A DNA stretch of 64,000 bases from NCBI RefSeq assembly GCF_030063185.1, contig NZ_JASISP010000018.1, positions 21,951 through 85,950 on the forward strand, read 5' to 3'. Shown here piece by piece: positions 62,201-64,000 of this stretch (position 1 is the first letter of the stretch; each line of letters begins with the position of its first letter). The notes beneath the pieces are model-generated. The model was not told the DNA's origin. It made no database searches and saw nothing but the letters and a program-made list of their open reading frames with translations. The translations under genes and the position numbers were made by a program. The DNA is from Arthrobacter sp. H35-D1 (GTDB taxonomy: Bacteria > Actinomycetota > Actinomycetes > Actinomycetales > Micrococcaceae).

Positions 62201-63726
62201 CAATCGCTGCGTCGACCATGAGAACCCTGCTAATGGCAGCCTCGCAATCAGGAGTTCAGGTGCGGGTGATGTTGTGGGACCAACCGGGTACACAGAACAG
62301 CGCCGAGGTGAACTTCGTCAACCGGTTGACACAAGGCGCGGCGATCCTTGATAACAACGAGCTGAGCCACACGTTCGGCAGCCAGCACCAGAAAGTGCTG
62401 CTCGTCTCCGGATCGCAGGGCTTGATCGGCTTCTGCGGCGGACTTGACATCAACAACGACCGGCTCTGTCCCATCTTCACCCCGATTGTCCTGCCAGCGG
62501 TCCCGGGTGGCACGACTGCCGCAATCACCGCTCTGGCGGGAGGTCAAAATGGGTTTATGTCGCCAAGGCGCGAGTCAGTGCTCGAAGGTAAAGAGATCGC
62601 GGTCGCGGCCAGTGGTACGTTCCCCGAGAGCTCAGGATCCAGCGGCGGTGGAGGTGGAGGTGCACCACAACACGACGTCCACGTCCGGTTGATCGGCCCA
62701 GCAGCGGATGATTTGCTCGAGACGTTCATTACACGGTGGTACGCCAACTCAGATCACGTCTCCCATGATCGGGTAAAAGGTCCGCTGCTGGGGTTGTGCC
62801 AGCCAGCATCGCCGCCGTCGGGGCGTGCCTTTGTGCGGATCGGAGAGACGTTCAACGCGCACGTCGCGCTACCTGTGCGTCCGGTACGCTCGTGTGCGTC
62901 ACCGCCACCAGTGATATCTGCTCGCTACGTTCGGCCCCGCACGGTGCAGGAGATCTATCTCACCGCTATTGCGGGGGCCCGGCACTATATCTACTGGGAA
63001 GACCAATACATGGTTAGCATGTGTGCCGCCGAGGCCCTGCGACAAGCGCTGCCACGGGTTGAGTTCATAATCTTGTTAATGGCCGATTCGCCGATTTCTG
63101 ACTTGCCGCATAAATGGGCGTGGCGAAAGCGGTTCATCGAGCACATCCACCGGGATCCACAGGGGTATAAGCTCCATGTGTTCACGCTGCATTCCCCCTT
63201 TACTGGCACGTTCGGGGCACACACATATGTGCACGCGAAGACAATGATGGTAGACGACGAGATCTCCCTCATTGGGTCAGCGAACTGCAATCGCCGCGGC
63301 TGGGAGTCCGACGCCGAAGTCGTCGCCGCGACCGTGGGGGATCTCGACGCCGACGGGCGGCCATTCGCAGCGCGGGTTCGGGCGCGGCTCTGGTCCGAAC
63401 ACCTCGGCGTCCCTGCAACTCTTCTCGATGACCCGCTCGCGACGGCCCACCTATGGTGGGATTCGCCCCTCGCATCCGGGGCGATGGCACCGATGGGTGG
63501 AGGGCTTCAGGTCAGTCTTGCGATGCGCCGCGTCTTGCCATATGACGCCAATGGCGACACTGACAGCCTGCGTGACCGAATGACCCCGGACGACTGGGTG
63601 GACCCGCCCTCACCGCTGCCAGGCTCGCCGTGCGGCCCCGGGGGTACTCTCGCAGTGCGGGTAACCCCGGTCCAGGAGGTGGTCGCTGGGATGGTGCCTC
63701 AGGCTGTCGTGTTCTCCGTTGGCTGA
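59287..63726 (+). CDS. Subtilisin-like protease + peptidoglycan-binding-like + phospholipase D fusion protein
   Basis: A 1479-residue protein. Residues 1-75 resemble an I9-like propeptide. The S8 protease has D115 (VVDWGLDLTHP), H190 (GSGSHGTATTSIAAG), N295 (QSAGN) and S512 (MSGTSMATPHVTG), all in order. Residues about 570-790 are of unknown fold. A PG_binding_1-like module lies at about 800-865 (VAKVQEALGRLGYSPGASGA, DGRFGSDTGAAVSRYKRDRG). The C-terminal part is phospholipase D-like: HKD1 is HQKVLLVSG (about residue 1033), Asp replaced by Ser; HKD2 is complete, HAKTMMVDD (about residue 1316). No signal peptide. An ATG at 61015 with AAGGAG could give a shorter product without the protease. 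It ends the five-gene operon. Confidence 0.8.
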   Translation: MDPRLRILTEEGAGQDEVAVLARLLGSRQALPVGTRVVSSFGDVVTLRVPRGSVASLRGRSDFASIKAPWVVSPEPVSPAPMALDTRSVLTQERALRGLGELPLTGTGVVVGVVDWGLDLTHPAFRHGDGSTRVAALWNQQPGPVPGHRNRYGYGRIHTAAEIDRALKTSDPEAALGYHASASDLGSGSHGTATTSIAAGMDWPGGLPGMAPDAVIVFVQLSTWGPTGPQRLGDCVALAEALDFIRSVAAGRSFVINLSLGGCGGPHDGTSLLERAMDNLVRERQGQLIVQSAGNYFTSKKHAQGRIGPGEKVHLPLVVPSGPPVPHEIEVWYGGVDRLGVALNRCGSAGVARLEGEGLATLTVGGTVVAQVVQRHNDPGDGRNHILVRLAPSSEGSRWDLVLDGMDVRDGRFDSWIERDPGPAHVQAHFTTERATRETTTGTICNGWQPIVVGAYDHHDRDGAVSAFSSCGPTIDGREKPDCLAPGTRTVVARSTPASGSAGMLTVMSGTSMATPHVTGLIACLLQAGPLDGEQVRAVLEKTSRPYAGTDPGRAGFGYLDPMAAVNLVLSKKEIIMKREEPFEENILDTGAPESGMFPSDVLTALGTTARELAAAFITSSGTQARESLAARLELITGPHERLDPELRAGDLLIRSVVGEGHARVSVLVDGRVLRRDRAERAGWDVEGTHPGYFALVVEEGSRPHTRVDQWARRLTGLEGLMPANQCILRRVLLPGRSGQFEDLASSAVKGRAFQEDVAYGNVPVTLLSTLFAGDAQLAAVAAGQIRLGARGTAPYPVPAQSIGAGVAKVQEALGRLGYSPGASGADGRFGSDTGAAVSRYKRDRGIHPADPVVGPQTLRRLDSELAEGGVPLSPPGPVVIPVIAPPVSPRPADMGDRVTRWVRALGPQVRPGNRATALIDGAETYASYLDAIRTARGAGHFIYLLGWYLDLDVPLNRADGPAYCGGTRNPTIAASTMRTLLMAASQSGVQVRVMLWDQPGTQNSAEVNFVNRLTQGAAILDNNELSHTFGSQHQKVLLVSGSQGLIGFCGGLDINNDRLCPIFTPIVLPAVPGGTTAAITALAGGQNGFMSPRRESVLEGKEIAVAASGTFPESSGSSGGGGGGAPQHDVHVRLIGPAADDLLETFITRWYANSDHVSHDRVKGPLLGLCQPASPPSGRAFVRIGETFNAHVALPVRPVRSCASPPPVISARYVRPRTVQEIYLTAIAGARHYIYWEDQYMVSMCAAEALRQALPRVEFIILLMADSPISDLPHKWAWRKRFIEHIHRDPQGYKLHVFTLHSPFTGTFGAHTYVHAKTMMVDDEISLIGSANCNRRGWESDAEVVAATVGDLDADGRPFAARVRARLWSEHLGVPATLLDDPLATAHLWWDSPLASGAMAPMGGGLQVSLAMRRVLPYDANGDTDSLRDRMTPDDWVDPPSPLPGSPCGPGGTLAVRVTPVQEVVAGMVPQAVVFSVG

Positions 63727-64000
63727 CAAATGTCGAGCTTGATGGTCCTCGAGGTTGACCGGTGTGAAAGGTAAGTTCTGCTCATAATCGACGACAGTCG
63801 TCCACCAGTGGTTGACTGAGAGGTTTAACGCTCCCCCAGAGGGGGACGGGTATGAAACCTCGGCTGGATACAATGTGATCTCTCGGGACATCGGTGACAG
63901 TTCTGCCTCAGGACTTTGGTGACACTTGATGTCTCAGGACATCGGTACCGCTTCGCGTCCTTAGCTTGAGCTGCGGAAGCGGGCACGGGCTTGGCTGATT
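63727..64000. other. Right edge with repeats like IS481 ends
   Basis: No gene. Three related 19-base repeats are visible: TCTCGGGACATCGGTGACA (63881-63899), CCTCAGGACTTTGGTGACA (63906-63924) and a partial third TCTCAGGACATCGGTACC (63932-63949). Sequences of this form are typical of the ends of IS481-family elements in actinobacteria. A minus-strand frame from the right edge ends at about 63962 with ARARFRSSS and may be the end of a transposase, but too little is visible. Confidence 0.4.

Noticed and set aside
1..64000. CRISPR array
   Set aside because: No series of regularly spaced identical repeats with unique spacers was seen anywhere; the few direct repeats are pairs or dispersed copies.

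Overview
The window is high-GC actinobacterial DNA. The gene families (SCO6880-type conjugation protein, DUF4913, DUF4192, DUF6338, mycothiol-dependent-isomerase fold, LAL-type LuxR regulators) and the coding style fit a Micrococcaceae genome such as Arthrobacter or a relative; this assignment is inference. The layout looks like a conjugative plasmid or integrative conjugative element joined to a mosaic accessory region. No rRNA, complete tRNA or CRISPR array was seen.

Region 1 (1-25.9 kb) is a mobile backbone. A plus-strand transfer operon (645-8970) encodes a small two-helix membrane protein, a TrbL/VirB6-like channel protein, an SCO6880-type protein, a VirB4-like ATPase, a VirD4/TraG coupling protein, a DUF4913 protein and an ArdC-like antirestriction protein. 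Most joints overlap or are nearly contiguous. It is followed by a three-gene restriction-modification operon (9479-14341): a small methyltransferase-like protein, an Eco57I-type methylase and a GIY-YIG-like/helicase protein, with a 32-codon micro-ORF in front. On the minus strand, 19095-14446 holds a relaxosome accessory protein, a MobF/TrwC relaxase-helicase and a small membrane protein, with a perfect hairpin just upstream that may belong to oriT. Next come a coiled-coil membrane protein, DUF4192, an ImmA/IrrE peptidase paired with a seven-helix membrane protein, a START-like protein, DUF6338 and a 52-residue basic protein.

Region 2 (26-50 kb) is a patchwork of insertions and decayed genes. 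An intact 2.3-kb insertion sequence with 18-bp perfect inverted repeats and a 5-bp target duplication splits an AlbA_2-type ATP-binding gene that can be rebuilt exactly. Four copies of a short stub coding for the same peptide (QFNEFLMSR or variants), possibly the N-terminus of a tyrosine recombinase, lie at about 30.2, 30.7, 38.15 and 45.9 kb. Two of them sit in longer homologous scars 7.47 kb apart that bound a regulatory module: a secreted peptide, a LAL regulator, an HD-GYP/LuxR protein, an unknown protein and an AhpD-fold protein. The rest holds small enzymes and ligand-binding proteins (SRPBCC, VOC, YCII, cupin, SnoaL, NAD(P)-binding) with divergent TetR or LuxR regulators. Two clear TetR operators are visible. 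Pseudogenes are common: a DUF1801 protein, a metallo-beta-lactamase-fold hydrolase, two TetR halves sharing a 160-bp repeat, an IS110/monooxygenase chimera, a receiver domain and an IS4 fragment.

Region 3 (51-64 kb) is the most unusual. A 1174-residue minus-strand protein fuses a multicopper oxidase, a very His/Cys-rich linker and a galactose/glyoxal-oxidase-like copper radical domain with all five active-site residues. Then a five-gene plus-strand operon (56527-63726) encodes a Gly/Ala-rich protein, a CxxC zinc-knuckle protein, a Tyr-Asp-Glu repeat protein, a PASTA protein and a 1479-residue protein combining subtilisin, peptidoglycan-binding-like and phospholipase D domains. None has a recognisable Sec signal peptide. 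I know of no described system with this gene set, so it is the best candidate here for something new. The right edge holds repeats resembling IS481 ends.
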